From Caenorhabditis elegans (Eukaryota; Nematoda; Chromadorea; Rhabditida; Rhabditidae), in assembly GCF_000002985.6 (NCBI RefSeq), contig NC_003281.10, positions 9,238,001-9,302,000 on the forward strand: a stretch of DNA of 64,000 nucleotides. Reading direction: 5' to 3'. A model generated the notes under the pieces. It was given only the letters and a program-made list of their open reading frames with translations, was not told where the DNA came from and made no database searches. The position numbers and the translations under genes were made by a program. How positions within the stretch are numbered: position 1 is the stretch's first letter; each line of letters opens with the position of its first letter. This document shows positions 22,542-35,607 of the stretch, in pieces.

Positions 22542-24344
22542 TCACATGACTAGACCAATTCCAGAATCCGACGTATTTCCAATTCTCGACGATTCACTCT
22601 TTATCGTTGGCTCGCCATCATTCTCAATTGAAATTGCAAGTCGTTGAGATATAGATCCACTCCTACTCGAGATGATCTCATCTGGAGCATAAATTACGTC
22701 ATCTGCATGATTTTCTGGCAGGCGAATATGGCTGGTGTACATCGAGATCGTTGAACGATTCATACTATCGTCGTCTGGAAGTTTCAGAATTTTTATAGGA
22801 ATGAGGATAAAATATAATAAACATACGATGTGAAGATGTGGAAAGTCTCTGGTCTCCACCGTTGCTTGTTGCCATAGAGATTGGACGACTTCCAGATGCG
22901 GAAGATCTTGATCGGAATTGTACCTTGGTTCTGCAAATGGAATGCATCGTACATTATAAAAGTGAGCCCGGAGGCTGGTAGGTTTCAGGCAGGCGTCCGG
23001 CCCTTTAATTATGTCCCTATTGGAAGCCCTATTGTAAACTCTCAACAAAATCTCTTACGGTGTGCTGAATCGACTTTCCATTGGAGCTGACATGACGCTT
23101 GTAACATTCGGATCATCTCCATTCTCATATTTAAACTGCATTAAATCAAAACTTCTTTTCATCGCCTCCTTCTCCTCCTCATCATGAATCTGTTTTCTCC
23201 GCAGATCTTCAATTTGTTGGACGAGAATTCTGAATATTAATTTTAAATTTTAAAGTTAGATCAAATATTCTAAATATCTTCTAACTTTTCTCCATTAATT
23301 TTCTGATCCAGCATTTGCTTGTACTCATTAGACTTATGCTTCCATTTGCTGATTTCGAGCTCTTTGAGAGGAATCTCGTCGACTTGAAGTGAAAGCTAAA
23401 ATTTTTAAAACTTAAATTTTAAAAAATGTATACTGGAACTATACATTTTGATTTTTCTGTCGGAGCTCCTTCATTTCAGCCGATTTCATTTCAAGCGCAG
23501 TCTGAAGCGATGAAATTTCTTTCGTAAGCATCTGGTTCCTATGATCACAATCATTTGCAAGAGCTGCTTGTAAGACCTTCTTATCGACATTCAGTTGTTC
23601 ACACTGCTTTTCAGCTTCAGATATTTTCTCGTCAAGGCAAGCTACGACCTTCTGATGTCGGTTGTTCATTGCGCAAACTTCCGCTTCACGACGCGCACGT
23701 TCTTCTTCGAAATTCCGCTCAAACTCCTTGTTCTTCTCGGCAATCTATAAAAATGTTCAATTTGAAAGTTAGTTAAATGTCTCAACAGAAAAAATTTGCT
23801 ACGTGGGAACTAGAATTGGCAAACCGGACTGAACCGGAAATTTTGCGGTGTAAAAATTTAAAAATTGAGTGAATGCTCGAAAAGTGTCAGTCAAACAAAT
23901 TTGGCATCACAATCTTCCAACATTAAATTGGATCAGAAGTAAAAGTTTGACTATATGGTTCAGGCTGCGACCAGGCTTAACCCAAGTTTGCCACATCTTT
24001 TTGGTAAACATTGGATCAAGCTTATTTCAAACTTACTAAACATAGCCTTTTCATCAACTTCTGATCTAATTTAGTAATGTTTGGTCAAGAAGCCAGCACC
24101 AATGTCCATGGCTTCTAGTCTTACTCACCTGAGTTTCATGTGTCTTCTGTAGACTCTCAACCGCATTGGCATGATTCCGGATAACTGTAAAAACGAGTAA
24201 TAAAACAGGAGCAGCGCCAGCAAGCACAGAGAACAGGGATGATGACGTGGAACATTCTTTGCTCACAAACATGCAAGCACTGAATGAGAATGCGGCGATT
24301 ACTGTTGCCGCAAGAGTAGGAATACGTGTGGATTGATGACGCAT
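22542..24344 (-). CDS. clip-1: Alternative short isoform of clip-1 with N-terminal membrane segments
   Basis: A start codon at 24344 opens a frame that runs without a stop straight into the fifteenth coding exon of clip-1 (24129-24184) and stays in phase. Joined to the last five exons (23445-23744, 23286-23395, 23059-23229, 22827-22930, 22542-22774) it gives 377 residues. The 53 new residues contain two hydrophobic stretches (about 8-27 and 35-56) with codon use like the neighbouring exons. The product would be a membrane-anchored coiled-coil protein without CAP-Gly. The enclosing intron, 24185-24833, would have to contain a promoter. Transcription from here is inferred, not shown. Confidence 0.6.
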
Positions 24345-27300
24345 GTGTTGGTATTGGTTAGACGAGAGAGAGTTTTAGAGCGAGGGAAACGCTTTCGTGG
24401 GTATTGTTTCGGGTGTTGAAAATGGCTAGATGGCCGTTCGGATAACATCATTTCTTTTCCTTTTCTTCTTGCTTCCTAAACAGCCCCGGTCGGAAAGCAG
24501 GAAAGAGATGAGAAATCACTTGAACCGGGCATAAAGACATATATATGACAAAAAGAAAACATTAAGCGGAGGATTTCCCGATTGCAAAAAAAGCTAATAA
24601 TTAGTTTCCTTATGTGAGGGAACATCTTTTTGATATAAAAAAGTATGAATTGGGGAGGGAAACTTAACATAGCCTAACCTAATAATAAGGATCATGTTTC
24701 AAAGTTTATGTTGCTTTTTTAAATGATGAATATTTATATTTTATAGGGACAGTAGCGTCAGTGGGAAAATTAATTAAAGCTGCTTGTACAGTGCTAATGT
24801 GCAACGTTTCATATTCAAAATTTCAAAACTCACCTTGTTGATTACTGTTTTTCATTTGCTCCACGTCTTCCTCAAACTTCTTCCTTGCTTCATCAAGCAT
24901 TTTCTTCAAATCCCCAAGTTCTGAGACTTTCTTTTCTGAAAAGTAAAAGCATTGCTATCCCCTTCCATCTTATTCAATTTCCTCACCATATTGCTCACTA
25001 ATATTCCCTAATTTCCTCTCGTTATCCTCATTTATTCGGTTCATCACAATAAGAGTGGCTTCGAACGCATGAGTGGAGTGTTGGAGGCGTGATAGTTTCT
25101 CTTTTTCGTCTGCAAGTAAAGGAAACGTAAAGGAAAGCTGCACAGCTCAAAATTTTTTGCCTTGTTATACTGAAAACATTTACAAATCATCGTTTTCTCT
25201 TTGTTGTGTCAAAGTTAATTTTCGGGAATTCATACAGAAATACAGAAAATTTTATGTAAAACTATAGCAAATAGAGAAGTATTTGTAATATTTTAAAGTT
25301 TTCAATTTTATTTGAAAATTTTGAGAAGTTGCTCAAAACTGACTTAAATATCAATGTTCCAAGAGGTACACTCACTCGATTTTGACGCAATTTTTGAGCC
25401 AATTTTGGAACCTTCCAATTAAAAATAAAATTATATCCAGAATGTACAATTATTTGTCTATAATTCTACATACCTTTCAAAAAAGCTGTACAAAACTATT
25501 AAAAAAATAGAGTCTTTTGTGAATGCACTGAAAAATAAGTTTTCACATCTAAAAATATCCTACCTATTGGTGGATTTTTTTGCTTTTTGGCTGAAGTTGT
25601 TGTAGAAGAGGATGACGTTTTCCGAGGACCTTGAAGCTTTCCTCCGGCAAATGAAGAAGTTGGGAATGGTCCCTTTGAGGCAGAAGATGTTGATGGAATT
25701 GAAGATACCACTGGTTTTTTCTCCGCAGTTGTTGGTGGGGATACCACTGGTTTCGAAGGAATTTTCTTCTCTTTTTCAACTCTTTCTAAAAATTGGTTTT
25801 AGAAATCCTGAATGAAATTTTTTGGATAAAAACTTTTAAAAAACCTTTTGCTGGCGGAGCCACATACAACGGCTTCCTTTCCTTCTTCTGTCTTTCAACT
25901 GGTGGAGTCGGAGAGGTTTTGGCTTTGGCATTCACGGTTTTTAAAGGAGTTTTTGTAATTGTTCTTCGTGGAGTTTCAGTCATTTCACCACCTAGAATTT
26001 CAGTAGTTTGATTAGACATGAGAATACAAATAGAGATGTTCCACAAAATAAGTGGGGGAAGTATAGGGAAGAAGCTATGAAGTTCCAGCAGCTAACACAT
26101 TTCTGCTATATTATGAATGGATGACAACTATGTCTTTCTCTCCTTTTTCACATCTCCAAAAACTTTGTTGACTCTCTAGCTTACCTTCTTTATTCTCCTT
26201 TTGTGGAGCTTTTGGTGCTGGCGGCGGAAGCAATGAAACTCGACTTTTGATTTCCTTCTTTGGCTTCGTTTTTTCCGCCTCAATGGATGCCTGGAAACAA
26301 AATTGACCTTTTAGATGTCGTGTAGATTTTTGGTTTTTAAATCGTCCAAAAAATGAAAACCCATTAAAAATGTGCTCACAAAACATTGTCGATCAAGTTT
26401 AATTTATTTTATTGCCGCAATATTTGGTCAGGTAGTTGAACACGTAATTTTTGCGGGTAAAATATTACATAGTTAATATAAACCTATTGGTGAATAAATT
26501 TGGTTATTTATTAACTAAACATTTATTCCAATTAGCATAAAAACGACTTCAAAATTTTTTAGAAAATGGAATCCTTTACAGTAAAAAATAGGAAATTACT
26601 TAGTATCACAATTTTCGAAGTTGAACTTTTTTTTTCTCCGTATTCAAATATTTTAGAGAGCACAAACCTGCACCAGTGTTCGGCAATTCTTTAAAAAGTA
26701 AGACTCTTTGAAACTTGGCAACGCTGAACATTTCCAAAAGTCCAAACGTTTTTTGAAAGAATTTCACATGATATTCGGTAATGTATTATGAGTGTATGTT
26801 TACAAAGAAACCACTGGCGGTACTACATTAATTTTATTGAATCTCCTTCAAAAAAATACTCACTTTCAATTGCTCCATCATAAGCTGATGCTTGCTCGGA
26901 GCCTTCTGTTTGACTGGAAACTTCGGAGGTGGTGGTGGTGCTGCTGGCTCTTCTTTCTTCTTCACAACAGGTTTTTCCTCCATCTTTTGTGATTTTTTAG
27001 TAGGTGACTGAAATTGATCAATACACCTAATTGTTTATTATCAAAGAGGTAGGTGCTCCAGAAACTGCACTGATAACTAAAAATGCGGAAAAATGTATGT
27101 ATAGGAAGTTTGTTTTGCTTTCACTTTTTCCAATTCCAAATCAAACATCACCATTTTGCATAAATTACGAGAAGAGAGAAATCGACACGCCCGTTATTCA
27201 ACCCACACCCTTTACTTTTTTGGGTAGGAGAAGAACTAATTGGAAATATCCAACAATAGAGGAAAATGTATAGAAAACATTTCTTAAACTCGAGAAAAAG

Positions 27301-30300
27301 TATAGTATTGGATTTATAAACAAAAATTAATTATTTTCAGCTTTAAAAATGGTATGTATAAAGAAAACATGCAGAATTCAAATATGAAATTTTGTTGAAA
27401 CGGGAAATTTTCCCATGACTGTTTTTTTTTCGCATCCTCCCTTTCTTTTCAACTTGCCTTGTCACTTTTTGTGTCATCCTTTTTGGAACTGGAATCACTC
27501 TCATGGGATACCATTGAGCTGCCCGACGGAGATTGTTGCGGCGGCGTTTCGATAGAGTTGTCCAAGTTGCCTGAACATATCAATCATTCTCATTCACTCT
27601 ATTCAAACTGCTTACCATTTTCTCGAATCTCCACTTTTGGTGTTTCTGGTTCCACAAATGTTGTTGTTGAGTTCTTATTCGAAAAATTAGCATTCAAATC
27701 ATTTGGAAGTGGCATTGTTCTCGTCTCGACGAGTGGCGTTTCGAGTTCATTCTCGTCTTCTATTATCGGAAGATGCTCGACGCCGATTCGCGACTCGCCG
27801 AGCACAATAGACGATTGCACTGAAAAAAAATTTATTTGAAAATGAAAAAATGAAGTTTGATTAGAAATTTGAAATAGCGGAAGGAATCAGGGATCAACGT
27901 TTACCAAATTTTTTTTGCGATAATTGCAACGGATAATTTAATATACAATGTTTTTTCAATTTTTCGCCGAAAAAACTCACATTGCTCTTCCCTCCGTAAT
28001 GCTTCTCTATCAATATTGAAAACTGATTGAACCATCGGGACACTCATCAAATCTCCGTCATCATCTATTGGTAGCTGAAATATTAAAAGTTAAGAACATA
28101 GGCCGATACAGGATTTAACTTACCCCTTTCCTCACGGTAAAAGTACAATTCGAAGTAATCATTGAATCTGCTATATCGCTCCAGGACCCGTTCGAAAACT
28201 ATAAAGGAATAACATAAAGATTTTAATTAATCTGGAAATAAATCGAAGCCAACATTTTTACAAAAGCAGAAGTTTAATGTATATAAAAATTGAAGTACCA
28301 ATTTTTAAACTATAAAAAAATCAAGTTGCGGTTGCCACAAACGCACGTGCAGGTGTTTTGTTGAGCCATCAGTCAGGCAGGTAAGAAATTTTTCAAAAAA
28401 AGTGATGTGGGAAGAGAAGAGAGCTCCAGCATAGTCTCACAAAACACACACACTTTACAACGACATGACCGGTCGACCGGAATAAACGGATAAAAGATAA
28501 GTTGGAAGATTCGTTTTTTTTTTTTGAAAAAAAAGTTGGATTTAGAATGAAGCAGCTTGTGAATAGAAAAGGTGGATGAACGACGAATTCTTTGAATACT
28601 TTCACATGCATTCAGCCGTGCTATTATTATTATTATTATACATGTACACGTGAAGTGGCAGAAATGGACAGGAAGTCGGTGTGCAACAATTCTCTCACAC
28701 ATTTTGGTCACTCCTAGGCTATTTTGAGAATTTGGAATTTGAAATTGGAATTCGATGTTGGTGAAAGCCACTTTATTCAGATTTTGCTTATGGAATTCAA
28801 TGAGTCATAGATATACGGGGACAAGGGACTCAAACTGAATAAACAATTGGAAACAACTATGTATGATCATATGACACTGGGATTTTGCATCGAAAATATA
28901 AACTTTGGCGTGTGATTGACTAAAAAGAAATATTAATTCAAAAACCTAGTCTAATTGAATTTTAAGCGAAAAAAAAAAAACAATCAAAACTATTTAAAAT
29001 TTCATTCACTCGATCTAAATTTATTGAAGGTTTTTCAAAAAATTAAAAATTCCCAAGAAGTTTCCTGAATGTTTGTCTAATCTTAAACATCTTAAAACGT
29101 TCAAAATCTACAAAATTTAGAGTTTACAGAAAAAAAAAACTACAGACTTTGAAAGCAAAGAAAACAGGCACTGAAAAAACTGAAATAATTTCGGAAAAAT
29201 TCTGAAAACTTATTCACCCAACTGCTAAAAATATTTCAGACTTTTTTGAAAAAATTCAAAATTTCCAAAAAGCTTTTAAACTATTTTAGAAAAAAAGAAA
29301 AACCAAAAATAAATAAATCAAAGTGATAAACGACAACAACTACAACATCTACACAACAACCACAAAGAAGCCACGTCACAGACTCATCGATCAATATTCA
29401 ATATCTGTGACGTACCATAGATCCGTCCATCATATCCGAAAACATGGACATTTGCATTGGATCGGTCTCCGGTGGACGGCATTGTTTTGTTGGAATTGCG
29501 ATAGGTTTAGTGGAAGATGAAACATAAACCGACGTGGACATCACGTCTTCTTCCGGTTTACGCTCTTGAGTCAATGGATTGCGTAATTGAAGAGCCGGAA
29601 GAGCAGATCGTGAGAGACGCTGTTAAAGAATGAAGGAAGTGTAAGTGCAATTGGATATCAAACTTGGAATTAGTGAAGTTTTGTGATACCACATTGATGA
29701 TACACAAGACCTTTTTTTCAGAGTTGTTTTGCAACTCAGTAACTAAATTCTGTGTTATGTCGGGAAAGAAGTTAGAAGGGGGGAAACATTAAAATAGTTG
29801 GCAACTGGCAATTTAAGACTTACGTTTGACGGATTTGGCGGGGGAGGTTTCGGAAGTTCTTCTGCATCCAAAGTTACACGAAATATAGGGGCAAAGATTC
29901 CATGGTATGGTGTAGCGATGAAATATGAAACACCTGAGAAAAAAGGAATGATAGAAGTGGGTCAGTTAGTTAAACCTTGAAAAGTTCCATCGTGTTTTCC
30001 ATTTGGTTCCAGCAATTCAATTCCACAGAACATTCCATCTTTCCCATGAATTGGTCCAACATATCGAAGAAATCCCTTTCCGACGTTCACAACATCAACA
30101 AGTCGTCCGATGTCGTGAGCTGTGACCACTTCCTGAGGATTGTCCGCCTGGAATTGTGAAGAGGGAAAATGTGCAAGAAAAGCTATTATTGTAGAACATT
30201 GGCAGTGTGGGTGCGTTTTTAAAAGTAAAAAAAACTAATATGATTTTTTAAATTTAAATTTTTATTAGCAGTTCCAGAATTCTCAGTTTTCATATATTCG

Positions 30301-31042
30301 AATCGATTTTCAAACCAATTTATAATTATTTTTCTCGGAAATTTTAAGTTCTGTTATCACTTTAAACTATTTGTTATCAATAAAATTCGCGCCTCTTTGT
30401 CTCAAATATAACAAAATGCCAAAGTACATTTCTTTGTTGAATAAAAGATATAACGGAACATTATGAAAAAAAAAAACGACTTTCCTTTGTTTGCAGTTTG
30501 CAGAAAGTGTAAACTTTTATATATAAAAATTTTGAAGCGGCGTTGGCAAAAATAGGATTAAAATGTAAATTTAGATATATCTCTGGTATCTAAATTATTA
30601 AGCTTCTCAACTCGGAAAAATTTCAAACATTTTCTAACACCTTAAATCTTCTAGAGAGTGTAAATATTTAAATAGAATAAAATTGCATTTTGAAAATTAA
30701 AATATAATATTTTGGAACTTCATGCTTTTTATCTGAAAACTGGAAGTTTGTTTCGATTTTTAAATTTCTTTAAATTTAATTAAAAAATCAAAGTTCTTAA
30801 ACAGTTTCTCGGTTTGTAAAAACCTCTCCTCTAGTGCTGAAGTTTTCAAATAATATAGCAAAACTTTTCAAATAAAATTATGGATTATTAAATAAATTTT
30901 TTAATGCCAAAAAGTGGTGAAAACTACATTTTTTCTATTATAATTTTAGATTTTGGCCAAATAAAACCTCACTAAAACTAAATTTTTTCCCTAGTTTTCA
31001 AAAAAACTAACTACTCACCGTTCCCAAGTGCGACTTATTCAT
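22542..31042 (-). CDS. clip-1: CAP-Gly microtubule plus-end protein (CLIP family), long isoform
   Basis: Twenty coding exons on the minus strand, in order: 31019-31042, 29976-30147, 29824-29933, 29416-29619, 28124-28198, 27981-28074, 27616-27819, 27458-27570, 26864-27007, 26185-26290, 25845-25991, 25564-25785, 24987-25109, 24834-24935, 24129-24184, 23445-23744, 23286-23395, 23059-23229, 22827-22930, 22542-22774. All phases agree; 937 residues. The N-terminal CAP-Gly domain (about 22-90) has the glycine-rich fold and the GKHDG motif at 58-62 (GKNDG in most relatives), which reads EEY/F tails of tubulin and EB proteins. A serine-, proline- and lysine-rich linker follows, then a long coiled coil. 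It should act at microtubule plus ends. The intron after 27458 uses a GC donor. An acceptor at 31063-31071 lies 20 bases before the ATG. The symbol is from memory. Confidence 0.88.
28199..29415 (-). other. Long clip-1 intron with AT-rich and ATT-repeat content
   Basis: The 1.2 kb fourth intron holds an ATT trinucleotide run near 28622-28639 and a locally GC-richer patch at 28330-28380 and 28430-28480. Open frames in it (for example 28373-28771 minus) are proline-poor, hydrophobic and unsupported by splice sites. It may contain regulatory DNA for internal starts. Confidence 0.4.
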
Positions 31043-34000
31043 TGTATGGGACGTCTTGACGCCTGAAACAAGTGGTAAATGGTGATCAAAAATGGAATGA
31101 GACAAAAAAGAAAACAGTGATAAGAGAAAAAAGGACATGAGAGATATAAAAATGGACAGATCATGCGAACTCAAAGTGACACTCTCTCAGGCGGTGTGTC
31201 TCAAGAATCTCTCATATGAATCGGAACCTTTTTTATGATCACCGTAAATCAAAAGCGATTGAATTGAAATGGACTGGCAACAGACTGTAATATAGACACA
31301 TGAGGCTGTAAAAGAGACATAGACGAACTGAGAAGCACGGAGAGAGGGACAGACAAAAAAGCAGTTTTTCGCGCAATGACCAGAGAATTAGAGAATTAAA
31401 TTGAATTGTTGTATGGATGACTGGGTACTTGAAAAAATAGTGAAGTAAAGTTTTGAAAGATGGAACTGGACGTATTAGGAAAAAATATAGTATCAAAAAA
31501 AAAAGTTAATGCAGTTTTGGAAAAAAAAGTTTTAAAAGTATTGGTTAATTTACTAAATTTTCCGAAAATGGGGACTTATGAGAATTTTCAAATACCCTTT
31601 TTTCCAAATAAAAGTCAAACCATTTGTGATTAAAAAATAGGAAATCCTCGACTATTTTCGAACATTTTTTTAAACACATTTTTCGATTTTTTCGATTTTT
31701 CAATTTTCAGAAAACTCAAAACAATTTCGTTATTCAGCTTTCAATTTTTCCATGAAAACCTTAGTTTGGAACTCTAGAATTTTCAAATTTGAATTTCAAT
31801 TAAAATATAAAAAATATTGAAGAAACTTAAACATTTTTGGTCGACTTCCAAGACTGTGATAGGTGAGAAAATTTAAGAAAAAAAATCGAAACGTTTAAGA
31901 GGAAACTTGGTCATTTTAGCAACAGTTTCCCTGAGTCGACACTCAAAAGATCACAACAGACACTCTGCAAAATAAATAAAAAAAACTGCTTCTACATTAG
32001 CACCATCTAAACTTTTACCTAAACTGTTCTCTCCCGAAATGTGTAAATTCTCAAAAACCTCGTTAACCTACTAAAAGTTCCCATTTCCCTTTTGTTCGAC
32101 AACCACGGTGAAACTCAAATATTTAGTTAAACAGTTGCCCGATCCCTTTCATCATCAGACGGGAAGCGAAACAAGAAACAATATATGTAACTAGTCGATT
32201 CAAAAGAACACGTGTTTATACAGGCCACCCGCTTCGAAGAGAGGGCGAACTGATAGAAAATTCATGAGGAGAGCATCTCATTGGAGCAAGAGAGCAAGTT
32301 GTAGTTATGCCGCATTGTTGCCGCGCAGAATAGATAGAGTGAAAGATAAGAAGAGAATTAGTGACATCGAGTGAGAGTAAAGGAGAGGGAGAAGCTTATA
32401 TGGGGGTTTATAGAAAGTGAGTAAATGATGAATGTGATTCTTATCTTTTTTCTAAAAGGGAAAATCAGTAAAATGCGTTTCAAATAGTTTCAGATAAACT
32501 GAGTTATTGTATTAAAATCAAGATACTTACATTTGTAGTCCCCAGAGCTGTCAGCCAATTAAAAAAACCTAACATTTTCTACACTTTCAGGTGGTTTTCT
32601 GATTGTGAGTTTGAAACTGCAACACAACCTCAGAATTCGATTGAGTACCAAAATAAATTAAGAAAAACTTTAATTTTTCAATTGGTGAATTTGTTTAATA
32701 CTAGCTCTAGAAAAATAGAAAAAGAGCATAACTTTTAAAGACAAAACATCTTACAAGTTGTTGACCAATAAATAATGAATTTACCTACACAAAAACATCG
32801 GCAAAAAGGATTACTAAAAAAACATTAAAGAGAAAAACAACGAAGACAAAACATCTAATGGATTATTCCCGGTGGGTCTGACAATGAAAATGAAGCTATT
32901 TACACTGGATGGTTTTCAGAAAAACATGGCTGGAGTATTGGAAATTTATTAACTAAAATTTGGAAAGTGTGCCTGGTTGGATAAACTCAACTAGGATTAA
33001 TTTCTCCAAAAAAAGATAACAATTTGAAGTGGATGATGCTCATGAGTGTGAAGTGGATGCTTGATGGTGCTTGAGTAACGGGAAATGGAGACTTCCGGTG
33101 ACAGAACCCGTATTATGAGTATAATTAGGTATATGAACATTATGGCAACAAAAGCGGTCACTAATGGGATTCAACCAGTTTATGGACATATATGGCTGGA
33201 CAAAAAGGTAACATAGTTTAGTTTTTATTGGTATTTTCTGAATTATCAAAAAATTGCCAACTTATCAAAAACTGTCCAAGTATGTTAGTTGACAAATTAT
33301 TGCCTGGAAGTTGCCACGCTGTTGGATAAACTCATCAATTGCAAAGTGTTGGCAGAAAATTTCAAAAGTTAGACAGAAAGTTTCCTTTCTAAGGCAATAT
33401 TTTGTTGTTGAAGCTTTTTCGACAAGGTCTCTAGTTTTTGAGTTATGTTATTTTGAATAGTTGTGTTAAATTTAGAATTTAATGCTAGAAATCTTCCACA
33501 TGGTGCTAACTTTGGCATGCTAAAAATGGGAAAGAAAAATGAGCATTTCGCAATTCAGATGACTCGACATCAGCTCCCCCATGAAGCTCATCAATTGTGT
33601 CCCCAGAGAAGAAAGAGGACAAACAGAAGACGTTGGAAGAAATAGAAAAAATGCACTGGAGCACGCTCCGACGCCAGAGCAGCTTCTTCCCCGGATAATT
33701 GGCGTAATGCTGCCTCGTTTTAGTGTTAGTCTTACGGAAATTGAAATGGTTGTGAAGAAAAGGAATTGGAACGAGAGGCTCCGTTAATTCGTTCCGCCAT
33801 TTATAGCCGAGAATTATTCAATTCGATTACAGAGAAATGAAGGAATATGCAAATTTTTATGCCTAGAGTCTCGGGAATTCACTTTAAAATTGAAAACAGA
33901 TTTTTGTGTGAGTGGGCTTTAAATAATTTGTATTTTTAAAATTAAAATTCTAGTATTGTATTTTAAAAAACCTTGACTATACATAGCTTTAAATTATTTT

Positions 34001-34999
34001 AAAATAACCAAATAATTGAAGAAATACTCATTTTTAAAAAGAATTTCAAATAAATAAGAATCTTAGAAATTAACTTATTTAAAGTTAATATTTCGAAGAA
34101 GTGGAAACATTGAAAAAAATTCTTCCAAATAAAACCGAAACTTAAAAACATCCACAAGTACCATTGTAAATGACACAAAGGATATTTCCAAAAAAGGCGA
34201 GAGTTTTCGAGTTTTCTCCCCATCTCCTCGTTTTCTTCCTTAGAAGCCCTGCTGACTTTGTTTGGCAGAGCATTCGAGAGAGCCGCAGAGAAATCGATAT
34301 GACGCTGTGTTTGGAAGGCTCTTTTGCTCATGGCCCCTGAGCAAGCAAAAGGACATTCGTCCCGAAAATGGTTTTACGAGCCAAATGGAGCTGTCCAGGC
34401 TTCTCACTTTTTAATGAAATGTGTTCGTTCAGAAACGAAAGAAATTTTCATTTTGAGAAAAAAAAAGAAAGGAAATCGAATAAGAGTGGTGCGAAAAATA
34501 ACAAAGAAACAGAGGAGAGGCAAGTGTAATTAAAAATTCCTGAAATTCCAGTCAACAGACTTGCCAGAGTTTCAATGAAGAACAGAAAAATCTGAAAAAT
34601 GAATAGTAGCTTGCTTCAAAGTTTCGTATTGTATTGAGGACTTTGTATGAATATTTTTATAACTGTCCAACTTTACCTATTATCATAATAAAACACTCCT
34701 AAAATTTTCTGTTACCGCCATTGGCAAATTGCTAAATTTTCGATAACTTTGAAATTAAAAAAAACTAGTAAAAAAGTTTTTGGAGAATTTAAAAAATTGA
34801 TAAGTGAAAGCTCAGTCATTGCCACTTTTTGCCTGTTAATAAATAAAAATATCAAAAAGGACGATATACAAAATTTAGGGACAGAAAAAAGTCAATTTGA
34901 ATTTTGCATCTTTTCACTACTTTTAAACCTCAAAACTCATATTAGAGAAGCATAAACAATTTAAGCACAAAATTTGTTCAAGAATACTCTATTGTAGTT
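31043..34999. other. Upstream of clip-1: probable promoter and regulatory DNA
   Basis: No gene is supportable. The 1.4 kb next to clip-1 presumably includes its promoter. A GC-richer island at 32200-32420 contains TGTTGCCGCGCAG (32316-32328), a near copy of a word at 36376. The segment 33240-33400 contains the degenerate TTGCCAACTT-type words seen elsewhere. Open frames at 33463-33787 and 34000-34530 are on both strands, lack splice partners and are not convincing. Confidence 0.4.
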
Positions 35000-35436
35000 A
35001 TCAAACAAAAAAATCAAGTTATAGCATTAATAAGTAGGTAAATTTAACGAAAAATTTCAAAGAAATTTTTCGCGACTTGGCAGAAAAGATGAGTAAAGAA
35101 AACTGTCTACAGGGCGTGTTCGGTATTCAACATTCTAGATTGAAACTTCAAATTTTCTTGTCAAAAGTCTCCTTCTCAACGAACGAGAAAAAAGTGAGAA
35201 GTCTTGCGGCATCATCTGAGAAATATGTGGAATATAATGCCCTAGCGAATCCAGTTTCTCTGTGTCTTTTGATGAGTCGTCCAGCTGCCTGCCACCATGT
35301 AATCACCGCATAATCACTTTCACAAACTCTACAAAAGAATGGAAAAAAAGAAACCACTCGGTTCATGATGGCTCTTTTTTTCGAGGGGTTTATTCATGCA
35401 TCTTTTAGTTTACTCTTAGTCTTCAAATTTTCACAG

Positions 35437-35607
35437 CCAGACAATAAAATATTTCTAAAATTTCAAGATCCGGCAACCATAGAACTCGAGTTTCATCTTT
35501 TTGAAGTTTTTCCTGTTTTCAAGCAATTGCCGAAGGATAGTCTCCGCCAAATTGCTCGTGAAATGTACTCCATTTTTGCTGCTAACATGATGGTTCAAAT
35601 TGAATAA
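35437..35607 (+). CDS. Candidate terminal exon of an unrecognised small gene
   Basis: After an acceptor (TTTTCACAG ending at 35436) a frame of 56 codons plus stop shows codon use typical of real exons (CTC CGC, GCT CGT, TAC TCC ATT). Its middle is an amphipathic stretch, EFHLFEVFPVFKQLPKDSLR. An upstream frame at 35089-35299 could be joined by a donor at 35300 (GTAATC) in phase 0, giving about 127 residues. I do not recognise the product, and neither exon shows a known domain. It could be chance in a gene-poor region. Confidence 0.27.
   Translation, partial: PDNKIFLKFQDPATIELEFHLFEVFPVFKQLPKDSLRQIAREMYSIFAANMMVQIE

Noticed and set aside
22542..23048. 168-codon minus-strand frame read as one exon
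   Set aside because: It runs through two real clip-1 introns; the splice sites at 22774, 22827, 22930 and 23059 give consistent phases instead.
33999..34331. Minus-strand frame beginning MSKRAFQTQRHIDF
   Set aside because: The first 45 codons look almost exon-like, but no donor follows and the rest is AT-driven hydrophobic sequence; kept out for lack of a splice partner.
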